Source: Micromonospora radicis (GTDB lineage: Bacteria > Actinomycetota > Actinomycetes > Mycobacteriales > Micromonosporaceae). Taken from it: DNA of 64,000 nucleotides. Each line of letters starts with the position of its first letter. The first letter of the stretch is position 1. Location: NCBI RefSeq assembly GCF_003583405.1, contig NZ_QXEC01000013.1:1-64000 (forward strand), read 5' to 3'. Positions 26,592 to 36,575 of this stretch are shown here, piece by piece. The notes below the pieces were generated by a model, which had not been told where the DNA came from, did no database searches, and saw only the letters and a program-made list of their open reading frames with translations. The translations under genes were made by a program, and so were the position numbers.

Positions 26592-28232
26592 ATGCCCGCC
26601 CGCCGGACATCCGCCCTGACCGCCATCGTCGTACCGATCCTGCTGCTGGCCGGCTGCTCCACCGCCACCAGCACCGCCCCCGCCGAGGCAGCCGGCGAGC
26701 CACGCTCCGGCGGCACCCTGACCTGGGCCATCGAGACCGAACCGATCACCCTCAACCCGCACCAGTACGCCCAGGCCAAGGCCCGGCTGCTGGTGTGGAA
26801 CAGCTTCGAGTCGCTGCTCACCTACGACGAACAGGGCAGGCTCGTACCCTGGCTGGCCACCGGCTGGCAGGCCGGCGCCGACGGGCTCGCCTACACCGTG
26901 ACGTTGCGCGACGGGGTCAGGTTCACCGACGGCACGCCGCTGGACGCCGACGCGGTCAAGGCCAACTTCGACAAGCTCCGCGAGGAGGGCTACGCCCCCG
27001 GCGTCGCCGCCGTGCAACTGCGCAACCTCAAGGCCGTCGAGGTGGTCGACCCGCGCACCGTACGCCTGGTGCTGACCGCACCGGACGTGCTGATCCTGGA
27101 CTTCCTCGCCTCTCCCCAGGGCGCCCTGATCTCACCCAGGTCGTTGCGGGAGGCGACGAACCTCAAAGCCGGTGGGCTCGACGTCGTCGGCACCGGCCCG
27201 TTCATCCTCGACCGCTACCTCCCCGGCCAGGAACTGCACTACAAGCGCAACCCCGACTACGACTGGGCGCCGCCGACGGCCAGCCACACCGGCCCGGCGC
27301 ACCTCGACGGCATCACCTACCGCTTCCTCAAGGAGTCCGCGGTCCGCGTCGGTGCGCTCACCTCCGGCCAGGTGCAGCTCGTGGAGGGGGTGCCCGCCAC
27401 CGATGTCCCGCTGATCGACGGCCACCCGCAGCTGCGGCTCATCCGCGAACTCAACTCCGGCTCCGCCTTCTCGTACTACTTCAACGTCTCCCGGGCACCC
27501 TTCGACGACCTGCGGGTCCGGCAGGCGTTCCGGGAGGCCGTCGACGTGCCGACCCTGCTGACCGCCGTCTACCAGGACACCGCCACCCGAGCCTGGAGCG
27601 TGATCAGCCCCGCCAGCCCGTTCTACGACAAGCGCCTCGAAGGCAGCTACGGCGGCGATGCCGCCAAGGCCAACAACCTGCTCGACGCGGCCGGCTGGAC
27701 CCAGCGCGACGCCGACGGTTACCGCACCAAGGACGGCAAACGACTCACCGTACGACTGATCCAGGCCGCGCCGTTCGTCCGCGACCGCCGCGACGTGCTC
27801 GCCCAGGCCGTCCAGGCTGCCGTCAAGCAGAGCGCCGGCATCGACCTCAAGGTCAGCCTGGTCGACCAGGGCACCGCCGTGAAGGCCTTCGACACCAACG
27901 AGTACGAGGTGTTCGAGAACTCCCGGGCCGACACCGACGCCGGCGCCGCGCTGAACCTGCTGCTGCACTCCGCCGGCGGGATCAACCGGACCCGGGTCCA
28001 CGACGCCCGGGTCGACGAACTGCTGGAGCAGGGGCAGGCCACCGCCGACCCGGCCGCACGCGCCGACATCTACGCCCAACTGCAACAGGTGGTCGTCGCC
28101 GAACAGGCCCTCGTCCTGCCGCTCTACGCCCCGGCCGACCAGATCGCCGCCAGCAACACCGTGGGCGGAGTGCGGTTCGAACCCACCGCCGGGGTGCCGG
28201 CCAGCGCGTACGACCTGTGGATCGGCCAGTGA
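26592..28232 (+). CDS. ABC transporter substrate-binding lipoprotein (SBP family 5)
   Basis: 546 residues with lipobox LLLAGCSTAT, and family-5 motifs GGTLTWAIETEPITLNPHQ, LRDGVRFTDGTPLDADAVKANFDKL and VGTGPFILDRY. AGGAGA precedes ATG 26592. It lies in an operon of monooxygenases and resembles the peptide-type binding proteins found beside luciferase-like monooxygenases in enteric and actinobacterial sulfur loci. The ligand is therefore probably a sulfur-containing small molecule rather than a peptide. That is inferred from context only. The stop overlaps the permease start by four bases. Confidence 0.85.
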   Translation: MPARRTSALTAIVVPILLLAGCSTATSTAPAEAAGEPRSGGTLTWAIETEPITLNPHQYAQAKARLLVWNSFESLLTYDEQGRLVPWLATGWQAGADGLAYTVTLRDGVRFTDGTPLDADAVKANFDKLREEGYAPGVAAVQLRNLKAVEVVDPRTVRLVLTAPDVLILDFLASPQGALISPRSLREATNLKAGGLDVVGTGPFILDRYLPGQELHYKRNPDYDWAPPTASHTGPAHLDGITYRFLKESAVRVGALTSGQVQLVEGVPATDVPLIDGHPQLRLIRELNSGSAFSYYFNVSRAPFDDLRVRQAFREAVDVPTLLTAVYQDTATRAWSVISPASPFYDKRLEGSYGGDAAKANNLLDAAGWTQRDADGYRTKDGKRLTVRLIQAAPFVRDRRDVLAQAVQAAVKQSAGIDLKVSLVDQGTAVKAFDTNEYEVFENSRADTDAGAALNLLLHSAGGINRTRVHDARVDELLEQGQATADPAARADIYAQLQQVVVAEQALVLPLYAPADQIAASNTVGGVRFEPTAGVPASAYDLWIGQ

Positions 28233-29170
28233 CCATGGGACGGGTGCAACTGCGGGCCGTGCTCCGCCGCGTCGCCGCCGGGGTGGTCGTGCTCTGGGTG
28301 GCGGCCACCGCCGCGTACCTCGCCGTGCTCGCCGCACCGGGAGACACCGTCGACACCCTGATCGGCGACGGCGCCGACACCCCGCAGATCCGGGCCGCCA
28401 TCATCGCCGAGTGGGGACTGGACCGTCCCGCCCTGCTGCAGTACCTGGACTACCTGTGGCGACTCGCCCACGGCGATCTGGGCCGGTCCTATCTGCTGCA
28501 GCGGCCGGTGGCCGAGGTGATCGGGGAACAACTCGCCCCGACGCTGATCCTCTCGCTCGCCGCCGCGACGCTCGGTGTGCTGCTGGCGCTGATCATCGCC
28601 GCGGTCACCGCCGGTGACCGCCGACCCTGGCTGCGCCGGCTCAGCTCCGGCACCGAACTGCTGCTGGTCTCCACCCCGCCGTTCCTTATCGGACTGGTGC
28701 TGCTCAGCGTGCTGTCGTTCCGCCTCGGGCTGTTCCCCGTGGCCGGCGACGCAGGCCCACGCGCACTGGTGTTACCGGCGGTCACCCTGGCCCTGCCGAT
28801 CGCCGGGCTGCTCGCCCAGGTGCTCCGCGACGGCGTCGACCGGGCGCTGGACGAACCGTTCGTCCTCACCGCCCGCGCCCGTGGTCTGCGTGAAGGCGTG
28901 GTGCTGGCGCGGCACGCGCTGCGCCACGCCCTGCTGCCGGCGGTCACCCTCGCCGGCTGGCTGTTCGGCACCCTGCTCGGCGGCGCCGTCATCATCGAGC
29001 AGGTCTTCGGCCGACCCGGCCTGGGCCAGGTCACCCTCACCGCGGTGACCGGCAAGGACATGCCCGTCGTGCTGGCCGTGGTGACGCTGTCGGCCGCCGT
29101 CTACGTGGTGGTCAACACCGCCGCCGACCTGGTCTCCCTACTCGTCGACCCCCGGCTGCGAAGGAGCTGA
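28229..29170 (+). CDS. ABC transporter permease, DppB type
   Basis: 313 residues from GTG 28229 (overlapping the SBP stop); ATG 28235 is an alternative. It has the DppB-like first helix, then LAAPGDTVDTL, GLDRPALLQYLDYLWRLAHGDLG and five further helices. The docking loop is LTARARGLREGVVLARHALRHALLPA. It partners the permease that follows two bases later. Confidence 0.9.
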   Translation: MTMGRVQLRAVLRRVAAGVVVLWVAATAAYLAVLAAPGDTVDTLIGDGADTPQIRAAIIAEWGLDRPALLQYLDYLWRLAHGDLGRSYLLQRPVAEVIGEQLAPTLILSLAAATLGVLLALIIAAVTAGDRRPWLRRLSSGTELLLVSTPPFLIGLVLLSVLSFRLGLFPVAGDAGPRALVLPAVTLALPIAGLLAQVLRDGVDRALDEPFVLTARARGLREGVVLARHALRHALLPAVTLAGWLFGTLLGGAVIIEQVFGRPGLGQVTLTAVTGKDMPVVLAVVTLSAAVYVVVNTAADLVSLLVDPRLRRS

Positions 29171-29172
29171 CC

Positions 29173-30054
29173 ATGACCGTGACCCTGGACGGTCTCCCCG
29201 CCGGTGCCACCGTCACGACCAGCGGACAGGCGGCCACCCGCCCCCGCCGTCGCCTCGACATCGGGTTGCTCGCCGCCGGGGCGTACCTGACGGTGCTGCT
29301 GGTCGCCGTGCTCTGGCCGGCGGCGCTGGCCCCCGGCGACCCGCTCGCCGCAGATCCGCGCAACGTACTGTCCGCACCGGACAGCGGCCACTGGTTCGGC
29401 ACCGACAACCTCGGCCGGGACGTGTGGACCCGGGTGGTGCACGGTGCCGGCCACTCGATCACCATCGCCGTCGCCGCGACCGCCATCGCGGTCGGTGGCG
29501 GAGTACTGCTCGGTCTGCTCGCCGGACTGACCCACCGGGTCGCGGACGAGACACTCAGCCGTACCCTCGACGCGCTGTCGGCGTTCCCCACCCTGCTGCT
29601 GGCCATGCTCTTCATCGCGATCGTCGGCCCGGGCACGGTCAGCCTGATCATCGCCATCGGGCTGGTCACCCTGCCCCGGCACGCGCGGGTGGTCCGGGGC
29701 CTGACCCAGCTGGTACGCCGCTGCGGCTACGTCGAACAGGCCGTCACCTTCGGACTGTCCCGCCCCCGCCTGGTGCTGCGGCACATCCTGCCGAACGCGA
29801 TCGGACCGATCCCGGTGCTCGCCGTCATCGGTCTCGGCGAAGCGGTTCTCATCGCCGCCGGCCTCAGCTTCCTCGGCATGGGACCGCAACCACCGTCACC
29901 GGAATGGGGCGCGATGCTCTCCGAAGGCCGCAACTACCTGCACGTCGCCTGGTGGATGACCATCCTGCCGGGCCTCGCGGTCACCGCGACCGTGGTGTCG
30001 CTGACCGTCCTCGGCCGGCACTGGCAGCGTCGACTCGACGGGCGGCAGCGCTGA
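29173..30054 (+). CDS. ABC transporter permease, DppC type
   Basis: 293 residues; AAGGAG precedes ATG 29173. It contains the DppC motif HWFGTDNLGRDVWTRVV, six predicted helices, the docking loop QAVTFGLSRPRLVLRHILPNA, and GLSFLGMGPQPPSPEWG. The stop shares one base with the next start. It makes up the channel of the organosulfur-linked importer. Confidence 0.9.
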   Translation: MTVTLDGLPAGATVTTSGQAATRPRRRLDIGLLAAGAYLTVLLVAVLWPAALAPGDPLAADPRNVLSAPDSGHWFGTDNLGRDVWTRVVHGAGHSITIAVAATAIAVGGGVLLGLLAGLTHRVADETLSRTLDALSAFPTLLLAMLFIAIVGPGTVSLIIAIGLVTLPRHARVVRGLTQLVRRCGYVEQAVTFGLSRPRLVLRHILPNAIGPIPVLAVIGLGEAVLIAAGLSFLGMGPQPPSPEWGAMLSEGRNYLHVAWWMTILPGLAVTATVVSLTVLGRHWQRRLDGRQR

Positions 30055-31676
30055 TGGGCGACCTCGTCGCGGTCGAGGACCTGCACGTCACCTTCGACAC
30101 CCCGGCCGGCGAGGTGGCCGCCGTACGCGGGATCGACCTGACCGTCGCCACCGGCGAGTGCGTGGCGATCGTCGGCGAATCCGGCTCCGGCAAGAGCGTC
30201 ACCGCCCGCACCCTGGTCGGTCTCGCCGGCCGGGACGCCCGGATCGAAGCGTCCCGACTGGAACTGGCCGGCACCGACGTACGTGAGCACCGCCCCCGCG
30301 ACTGGCGGCGGGTCCGCGGCCGGATCGCCGCGCTGGTCCTGCAGGACGCCCTGGTCTCGCTCGACCCGCTGCGCACCGTCGGTGCCGAGATCGCCGAGGT
30401 ACTGGCCAGCCACGACATCGTCCGACGACGGGAACGCGCCGGCCGGGTCGGGCATCTGCTGGACCTGGTGCGTGTGCCGGAACCCCAGCGGCGGGCCCGG
30501 CAGTACCCGCACCAACTCTCCGGCGGCCTCCGCCAGCGGGCGCTGATCGCCTCCGCCCTCGCGGGCGAACCGGCGCTGCTGATCGCCGACGAACCGACCA
30601 CCGCACTGGACGTCACCGTCCAGGCGCAGATCCTGGCGCTGCTCGCCGAACGGCTCGCCGCCGGGCTGAGCCTGCTGCTGATCAGTCACGACCTCGCGGT
30701 GGTCGCCCAGGTCGCCGACCGGGTGCTGGTGATGCGGGACGGACGCGTGGTCGAGCAGGGGCCCACCGACCGGCTACTGCGCGCGCCCGAGCACCCCTAC
30801 ACCCGGCAACTGCTCGACGCGGTCCCGTCGGCCTCCTCGCGCGGCCGACGGCTCAGCACGACCACCACATCCGCCCGGGTGGAACTGCCGACCCGCACCG
30901 AGACCCGCCCGACCGACACCGTCCTGGAGGCCGTCGGCCTCACCAAACGGTACGGCGCCCACACCGTCGTCCGCGACGTGGGTTTCCGCATCGGGCAGGG
31001 CGAGACCCTCGGCCTGGTCGGCGAGTCCGGCTCCGGCAAGAGCACCGTCGCCCGGATCGTGGCCGGTCTGCTCCACCCCGACGCCGGCACCGTGACCTTC
31101 GAACGGACACCCTGGACCGGCATACCGGAACGGGCCCGCCGGACCCTGCGCCGCCAGCTTCAGGTGATCTCGCAGGACCCACTCAGCTCGTTCGACCCCC
31201 GGTGGACCGTCCGCCAGGTGATCGCCGAGAATCTCGACTCCGGCATCGCCCGGACCGACCGGACCGACCACGTCGTCGAACTGCTGCACCGGGTCGGTCT
31301 CGACCGCAACCTGCTGCACCGCCACCCCCGCGCACTCTCCGGCGGGCAACGGCAGCGGGTCGCCATCGCCCGCGCCATCGCCCCCCGACCCAGCCTGATC
31401 GTCTGCGACGAACCGGTCTCCGCACTCGACGTCTCGGTACAGGCCCAGGTCCTCGACCTGCTGGCCGACCTGCGCGCCGCCGACGGCACCGCCCTGCTGT
31501 TCATCTCCCACGACCTGGGTGTGGTGCACCACCTCGCCGACCGGGTGCTGGTGATGGCCGACGGCGAGGTGGTCGAGCAGGGACCGGTCGGCGACGTCTT
31601 CACCTATCCCCGACACGACTACACCCGCGCCCTGCTCGCCGCGCTGCCGGCACTCGTCACCGCCGGCCGACCGTAG
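30054..31676 (+). CDS. Fused double ATPase of a peptide-type ABC importer (DppD-DppF in one chain)
   Basis: 540 residues carrying two complete nucleotide-binding domains. Domain 1 (about 1-265): Walker A GESGSGKS, signature LSGGLRQR, Walker [10 protein letters not shown]-loop ISHD. Domain 2 (about 295-535): [34 protein letters not shown] Ser/Thr/Arg-rich linker of about 25 residues joins them. Most such importers encode the two ATPases separately, as the other importer in this window does (16365-18397). The C-terminal Cys motif found after DppD/DppF domains is missing from both halves. Confidence 0.92.
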   Translation: MGDLVAVEDLHVTFDTPAGEVAAVRGIDLTVATGECVAIVGESGSGKSVTARTLVGLAGRDARIEASRLELAGTDVREHRPRDWRRVRGRIAALVLQDALVSLDPLRTVGAEIAEVLASHDIVRRRERAGRVGHLLDLVRVPEPQRRARQYPHQLSGGLRQRALIASALAGEPALLIADEPTTALDVTVQAQILALLAERLAAGLSLLLISHDLAVVAQVADRVLVMRDGRVVEQGPTDRLLRAPEHPYTRQLLDAVPSASSRGRRLSTTTTSARVELPTRTETRPTDTVLEAVGLTKRYGAHTVVRDVGFRIGQGETLGLVGESGSGKSTVARIVAGLLHPDAGTVTFERTPWTGIPERARRTLRRQLQVISQDPLSSFDPRWTVRQVIAENLDSGIARTDRTDHVVELLHRVGLDRNLLHRHPRALSGGQRQRVAIARAIAPRPSLIVCDEPVSALDVSVQAQVLDLLADLRAADGTALLFISHDLGVVHHLADRVLVMADGEVVEQGPVGDVFTYPRHDYTRALLAALPALVTAGRP

Positions 31677-31685
31677 GAGGCATCC

Positions 31686-32891
31686 GTGCCCGACACCCTG
31701 CACCTCGCCGTCGCCCTCGACGGCCTCGGCTGGCATCCCGCCGCCTGGCGGCTGTCCGCGGCCGAACCGAGCGCACCATGGCAGGCCACCTGGTGGACCG
31801 CGTTGGCCGCCGAGGCGGAACGCGGCACGCTGGACCTGCTCACCGTCGAGGACAGCCTCGCCATGCAGTCGTCGCGCCCGGACGGCCCCGACGGTCGTAC
31901 CGACCAGCAGCGCGGACGACTCGACGCGGTGCAGATCCTCGCCCGGGTCGCCCCGACGACCCGGCACATCGGGCTCGTGCCGACGGCCACCGTCACGCAC
32001 ACCGAACCGTTCCACCTCTCCACCGCCGTGGCCACCCTCGACCACGTCAGCGGCGGGCGGGCCGGCTGGCGGCCCCGCGTCTCCGCCACGTCCGCCGAGG
32101 CCCGGCACTTCGGCCGCCGGGACATCCCACCGGTCGATCCGCTCCGGCTCGACGCGCCGCAGACGGCGCAACTGGTCGACGACCTGTTCGCCGAGGCGAC
32201 CGACGTGGTCGAGGTGGTCCGCAGGCTGTGGGACAGCTGGCAGGACGACGCGGTGATCCGGGACACCGCGACCGGCCGGTTCGTCGACCGGGACCGGTTG
32301 CACTACATCGACTTCACCGGGCGGTGGTTCTCGGTCAAGGGACCGTCCATCGTGCCCCGGCCGCCGCAGGGACAGCCGCCCGTCGCCGTGCTGGCCCACG
32401 TGCCGGCCGCCTACGCCTTCGCGGCCCGGCAGGCCGACGTCGTCTTCGTCACCCCGGCCGACACCACGCGGGCCGTCGAGATCGTCGCCGAGGTGCGGGC
32501 CGCCGAAGCCGCCGCCGGCCGGGTCGACCCGCCGCTGCGGATCCTCGCCGACCTGGTCGTGCTGCTCGACGAGACACCCACGCTGGCCCGCCGACGCCGC
32601 GACCGGCTCGACGAACTGGCCGGCGCGGCGTACGCATCGGACGCGGCGTTGTTCACCGGCAGCCCGGCGCAACTGGCCGACCTGCTCACCGACTGGCACC
32701 GGGCCGGCGTGGACGGCTTCCGGCTGCGCCCCGCCGTGCTGCCCGACGACCTCAGCACGATCGTCCGGGGGCTCGTGCCGGCGCTGCGCGACCGCGGACT
32801 GTTCCGGACCCGCTATCCCGGTGGGACGTTGCGAGACCTGCTCGGCCTGCCCCGACCGGTGAACCGCCACGTCGCCGCGTCGCCGGCCTGA
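31686..32891 (+). CDS. Luciferase-like (LLM) flavin-dependent monooxygenase 1
   Basis: 401 residues from GTG 31686 with AGGAGG five bases upstream. The bacterial-luciferase barrel is recognisable: LTVEDSLAMQ after strand 2, HIGLVPTATVTHTEPFHLSTAVATLDHVSGGRAGW, and the C-terminal LFTGSPAQLADLLTDWHRAGVDGF. It would use FMNH2 and oxygen to oxidise a small organic, probably organosulfur, substrate. It begins a run of four such genes directly after the transporter ATPase gene (9 bp gap). Confidence 0.85.
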   Translation: MPDTLHLAVALDGLGWHPAAWRLSAAEPSAPWQATWWTALAAEAERGTLDLLTVEDSLAMQSSRPDGPDGRTDQQRGRLDAVQILARVAPTTRHIGLVPTATVTHTEPFHLSTAVATLDHVSGGRAGWRPRVSATSAEARHFGRRDIPPVDPLRLDAPQTAQLVDDLFAEATDVVEVVRRLWDSWQDDAVIRDTATGRFVDRDRLHYIDFTGRWFSVKGPSIVPRPPQGQPPVAVLAHVPAAYAFAARQADVVFVTPADTTRAVEIVAEVRAAEAAAGRVDPPLRILADLVVLLDETPTLARRRRDRLDELAGAAYASDAALFTGSPAQLADLLTDWHRAGVDGFRLRPAVLPDDLSTIVRGLVPALRDRGLFRTRYPGGTLRDLLGLPRPVNRHVAASPA

Positions 32892-32907
32892 CCGTCAGGA
32901 GACCGAC

Positions 32908-34260
32908 ATGCCCAAACAGCTCATCCTCGCCGCGCACTTTCCCGGCGTGAACAACACCACCGTGTGGAGCGACCCCGCCGCCGGCAGCCAGATCGACTTC
33001 GCCTCGTTCGTGCACCTCGCGCGAACCGCCGAGCGCGGCAAGTTCGACTTCTTCTTCCTCGCCGAAGGGCTGCGGCTACGCGAACAACGCGGCCGTATTC
33101 ACGACCTGGACGTGGTCGGTCGGCCCGACACGTTGACCCTGCTGGCCGCCCTCGCCGGGGTCACCACCCACCTCGGGCTGGCCGGCACGCTGAACACCAC
33201 CTTCCGGGAGCCCTACGAGCTGGCCCGGCAGCTGGCCAGCCTGGACCACCTCTCCGGCGGCCGGGCCGCCTGGAACGTGGTGACCAGTTCGGACGCGTTC
33301 ACCGGCGAGAACTTCCGACGCGGCGGCTACCTGGACCGGTCGCTGCGCTACGAGCGGGCCACGGAGTTCGTCCGGACCGCCCGCGAACTGTGGGACTCGT
33401 GGCACCCGGACGCGGTGCTGGGGGATCGTGCCGCCGGACGGTACCTGCGCGACGCCGACGTGGGCGCCTTCGCTCACCAGGGCGATCAGTTCGACATCTC
33501 CGGGCAGTTCACGGTGCCCCGCAGCCCGCAGGGACATCCGGTCGTCCTGCAGGCCGGCGACTCGCCGCAGGGCCGGGAGTTCGCCGCGTCGAGCGCGGAC
33601 GCGATCTTCTCCCGGCACAGCACCCCCGAAGACGGCCGGCAGTTCTACCGCGACGTGAAGGCACGCCTGGCCCGGTACGGCCGCGGCCCCGACGACCTGA
33701 AGATCATCCCCGGGGTCACCTTCGTACTCGGCGACACCGATGCCGAGGCCAGGGAACGCGCTCACCACATCCGCCGGCAGCAGGTCTCCCCGCAGACCGC
33801 GATCCTGCTGCTCGAACAGCTCTGGAACCGGGACCTGTCCGGCTACGACCCGGACGGGCCGCTGCCCGCCGAGGACCCACAGCTCGACGACGACTCGATC
33901 ATCAAGGGCCGGACGCGGCTCACCGACGACCCGATCACCACCGCCCGCCGCTGGCGGGCGTTGGCCGAGGAGAAGCACCTCGGCATCCGTGACCTGGTCA
34001 TCGAGGTGACCGGCCGGCAGTCCTTCATCGGCACCCCGGAACACGTCGCCGAGAGCATGAACCACTTCGTGCAGACCGACGCCGCCGACGGCTTCATCCT
34101 GGTGCCGCACCTGACCCCCGGCGGCCTGGACGAGTTCGTCGACCGGGTGGTGCCGTTGCTGCAGGAACGCGGCGTCTTCCGGGCCGAGTACACCGGCACC
34201 ACCCTCCGCGATCATCTGAACCTGCCCGCGGCCCGGACCCCATCGGCGGTGGCGGCATGA
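32908..34260 (+). CDS. LLM flavin-dependent monooxygenase 2, NtaA/SnaA/DszA type
   Basis: 450 residues, the length of the NtaA/SnaA/DszA group (about 440-460), longer than simple luciferase-like proteins. Motifs: FDFFFLAEGL, LAGTLNTTFREPYELARQLASLDHLSGGRAAWNVVTS, FRRGGYLDRSLRYERATEFV, and SPQGHPVVLQAGDSPQGREFAASSADAIF. Members oxidise nitrilotriacetate, pristinamycin intermediates or dibenzothiophene sulfone with FMNH2. In a sulfur operon a sulfone-type substrate is the best guess. Its stop overlaps the next gene by four bases. Confidence 0.9.
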   Translation: MPKQLILAAHFPGVNNTTVWSDPAAGSQIDFASFVHLARTAERGKFDFFFLAEGLRLREQRGRIHDLDVVGRPDTLTLLAALAGVTTHLGLAGTLNTTFREPYELARQLASLDHLSGGRAAWNVVTSSDAFTGENFRRGGYLDRSLRYERATEFVRTARELWDSWHPDAVLGDRAAGRYLRDADVGAFAHQGDQFDISGQFTVPRSPQGHPVVLQAGDSPQGREFAASSADAIFSRHSTPEDGRQFYRDVKARLARYGRGPDDLKIIPGVTFVLGDTDAEARERAHHIRRQQVSPQTAILLLEQLWNRDLSGYDPDGPLPAEDPQLDDDSIIKGRTRLTDDPITTARRWRALAEEKHLGIRDLVIEVTGRQSFIGTPEHVAESMNHFVQTDAADGFILVPHLTPGGLDEFVDRVVPLLQERGVFRAEYTGTTLRDHLNLPAARTPSAVAA

Positions 34261-35324
34261 AGTTCCTGCTCATCACGCTGATCACCCACCTGCCGGATCC
34301 GGTCACCGGCCGGATCCGCAGCACTACCGAACGATTCCGCGAGGTGGTCGAGGGCGCCGTCCTCGCCGAGGAACTGGGCTTCGACGGCTTCGGTGTCGGC
34401 GAACGCCACGAGCGGCCGTTCATCTCCTCCTCGCCGCCGGTGGTGCTGAGCCACATCGCGGCCAGGACCAGCACCATCCGGCTGTTCACGGCGGTCACCA
34501 CGCTGAGCCTGCTCGACCCGGTACGCGCCTATGAGGACTACGCCACCCTCGACCACCTCTCCGGCGGCCGGCTCGAATTGATCATCGGCAAGGGCAACGG
34601 TGCCGCCCAGGCGCAGCTGTTCCACGTCACCCCCGACGACCAGTGGGACCGCAACCGGGAGGGCTACGAGCTGTTCCGCCGGCTCTGGCGGGAGGAGAAG
34701 GTCACCTGGACCGGCCGGTACCGGCCGTCGCTGACCGAGGCGGAGACGTGGCCACGTCCGCTGCAACAACCCATCCGGATCTGGCACGGCAGCGCCACCA
34801 GCCGGGACTCCGTCGACCTCGCCGCCCGGCACGGCGACCCGATCTTCTCCGCCAACGTCACCAACCCCGTCGAACCGTACGCCGAACTCGTCCGGCACTA
34901 CCGGGACCGCTGGGCGCACTACGGCCACGATCCCGCCGACGCACTGGTCGGTGCCGGCACCGCCGGCTTCTACGTCGCCCGTACCTCCCAGCAGGCGATC
35001 GACACCTACCGGCCGATCTACCAGGCCCGCCTGGCCGCGTTTCGTCGCCTCGGTGTCGAACCGGTCTTCCCGACCCTGGAAGACGCCGTCGAACGCAGTT
35101 CGATCCTCGTCGGCAGCCCGCAGCAGATCGTCGACAAGGTGCTGCGCTACCACGCCGAACTCGGCCACGAGGTGATCCACCTGCAGGCCGACCGGGACGG
35201 GCTCACCGACGCCCAGCACCGGGCCAGCCTGGAGCTGTTCCAGTCCGAGATCGCGCCGGTGCTGCGGCGCGAGATCCCCAGCCGCACCCTGCACCACCCC
35301 TCGACCGTCGCCACCACGGCCTGA
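34257..35324 (+). CDS. LLM flavin-dependent monooxygenase 3, KPN_01858-like
   Basis: 355 residues: MKFLLITLITHLPDPVTG, GFDGFGVGERHERPFISSSPPVVL, TLDHLSGGRLELIIGKGN and a C-terminal SSILVGSPQQIVDKVLRYH. The opening and the ISSSPPVVL segment resemble the FMN-dependent luciferase-like family first noted in Klebsiella. There it travels with a peptide-type ABC importer, the same partnership as here. ATG 34257 overlaps the preceding stop (ATGA). Substrate unknown. Confidence 0.85.
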   Translation: MKFLLITLITHLPDPVTGRIRSTTERFREVVEGAVLAEELGFDGFGVGERHERPFISSSPPVVLSHIAARTSTIRLFTAVTTLSLLDPVRAYEDYATLDHLSGGRLELIIGKGNGAAQAQLFHVTPDDQWDRNREGYELFRRLWREEKVTWTGRYRPSLTEAETWPRPLQQPIRIWHGSATSRDSVDLAARHGDPIFSANVTNPVEPYAELVRHYRDRWAHYGHDPADALVGAGTAGFYVARTSQQAIDTYRPIYQARLAAFRRLGVEPVFPTLEDAVERSSILVGSPQQIVDKVLRYHAELGHEVIHLQADRDGLTDAQHRASLELFQSEIAPVLRREIPSRTLHHPSTVATTA

Positions 35325-35342
35325 ACTCGCCACGGGAGCCCC

Positions 35343-36464
35343 ATGCCACCCACCCCGCTGTCCGTTCTCGATCTCGCACCGGTATCGGCCGGAAGCAGCG
35401 TCGGTGACGCCCTACGCGCCACCCTCGACCTGGCCCGCCACGTCGAGGACTTCGGCTATCACCGCTACTGGCTGGCCGAACACCATCTCGTCCGGGGCGT
35501 GGCCAGCTCCGCGCCCGCCGTGCTCATCGGGCAGGTGGCCGCCGCCACCAGCACCATCCGGGTCGGCTCCGGTGCGGTCCAGACCGGGCACCGCAGCGCG
35601 CTGTCCGTGGTCGAGGAGTTCGGCACGCTGGCCACTCTCTACCCCGGCCGTATCGACCTCGGACTCGGCCGCTCCGGACAGCGCCGGGTCGAGGCGGGCC
35701 AGGCACCGCTCGTACCCACCCCGGCGACGCCCGCCCGGGTGGTCGACGGGCTACTCATCCCGCCGCAGTTCTCCTACGCCAAGGTCCTCGCCTCGCCCCG
35801 ATTCGCCCAGATCAGCGCCCTGCTGTACCAGCCCGGCGCGGTGCCGCCACCGTTCGCCGAGCAGGTCGCCGACGTCCTCGCCCTGATCCGGGGTGACTAC
35901 CACGACGCGGACGGCCTCGACGCGCACGCCGTGCCGGGGGAGGGCACCGACCTGGAAGTCTGGCTACTGGGCAGCAGCGGTGGGGAGAGCGCCCGGCTGG
36001 CCGGCGCGCTGGGCCTGCCGTTCGCCGCCAACTACCACGTCAGCCCGGCCACCGTCCTGGACGCGGTGACCGCCTACCGGGACGCGTTCCAGCCCTCGTC
36101 CACGCTGGCCGAGCCGTACGTGGTCGTCGCCGTCGACGTGGTGGTGGCACCCACCGACGACGCGGCCCGGCAACTGGCCGCGCCGTATCCGGTCTGGGTG
36201 CGCAGCATCCGCACCGGTGAGGGCGCCATCCCGTTCCCCCGTCCCGCGGACGTGGTCGGGCTGCCCTGGAGCGACGCCGACCAGGAACTGGTCGCGGACC
36301 GGGTGGACACCCAGTTCGTGGGCGCACCGGAGACGGTCGCCGGACTGCTGGGCACGCTGCGCGACGTCACCGGCGCCGACGAGCTGCTGGTGACCACCAT
36401 CACCCACGACCCTGCCGACCGGGTCGCCTCCTACCGACTCCTGGCCGAACAATGGCTCGGATGA
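35343..36464 (+). CDS. LLM oxidoreductase 4, luciferase family group 1
   Basis: 373 residues: [75 protein letters not shown]. These are the marks of the group 1 luciferase-family oxidoreductases. [24 protein letters not shown] is the conserved central loop. It is the last gene of the operon, 18 bp after LLM 3 with GGGAGC before the ATG. It differs from the other three, so the set is not a recent duplication. Confidence 0.85.
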   Translation: MPPTPLSVLDLAPVSAGSSVGDALRATLDLARHVEDFGYHRYWLAEHHLVRGVASSAPAVLIGQVAAATSTIRVGSGAVQTGHRSALSVVEEFGTLATLYPGRIDLGLGRSGQRRVEAGQAPLVPTPATPARVVDGLLIPPQFSYAKVLASPRFAQISALLYQPGAVPPPFAEQVADVLALIRGDYHDADGLDAHAVPGEGTDLEVWLLGSSGGESARLAGALGLPFAANYHVSPATVLDAVTAYRDAFQPSSTLAEPYVVVAVDVVVAPTDDAARQLAAPYPVWVRSIRTGEGAIPFPRPADVVGLPWSDADQELVADRVDTQFVGAPETVAGLLGTLRDVTGADELLVTTITHDPADRVASYRLLAEQWLG

Positions 36465-36575
36465 GTGGGAAAGCGTCGTTTCCGACCCGTCGTCGCCGGC
36501 CGGGGCCACCGACCGACGGTACGTCCGGCCGGTCGGCTGAGGTGGCCGCCGACCCCGCTGTGGCAGGTTAGAGCC

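Noticed and set aside
30774-32870. About 700-codon minus-strand open frame
   Set aside because: Antisense to the fused ATPase and first LLM gene, both of which have conserved motifs; no family features of its own.
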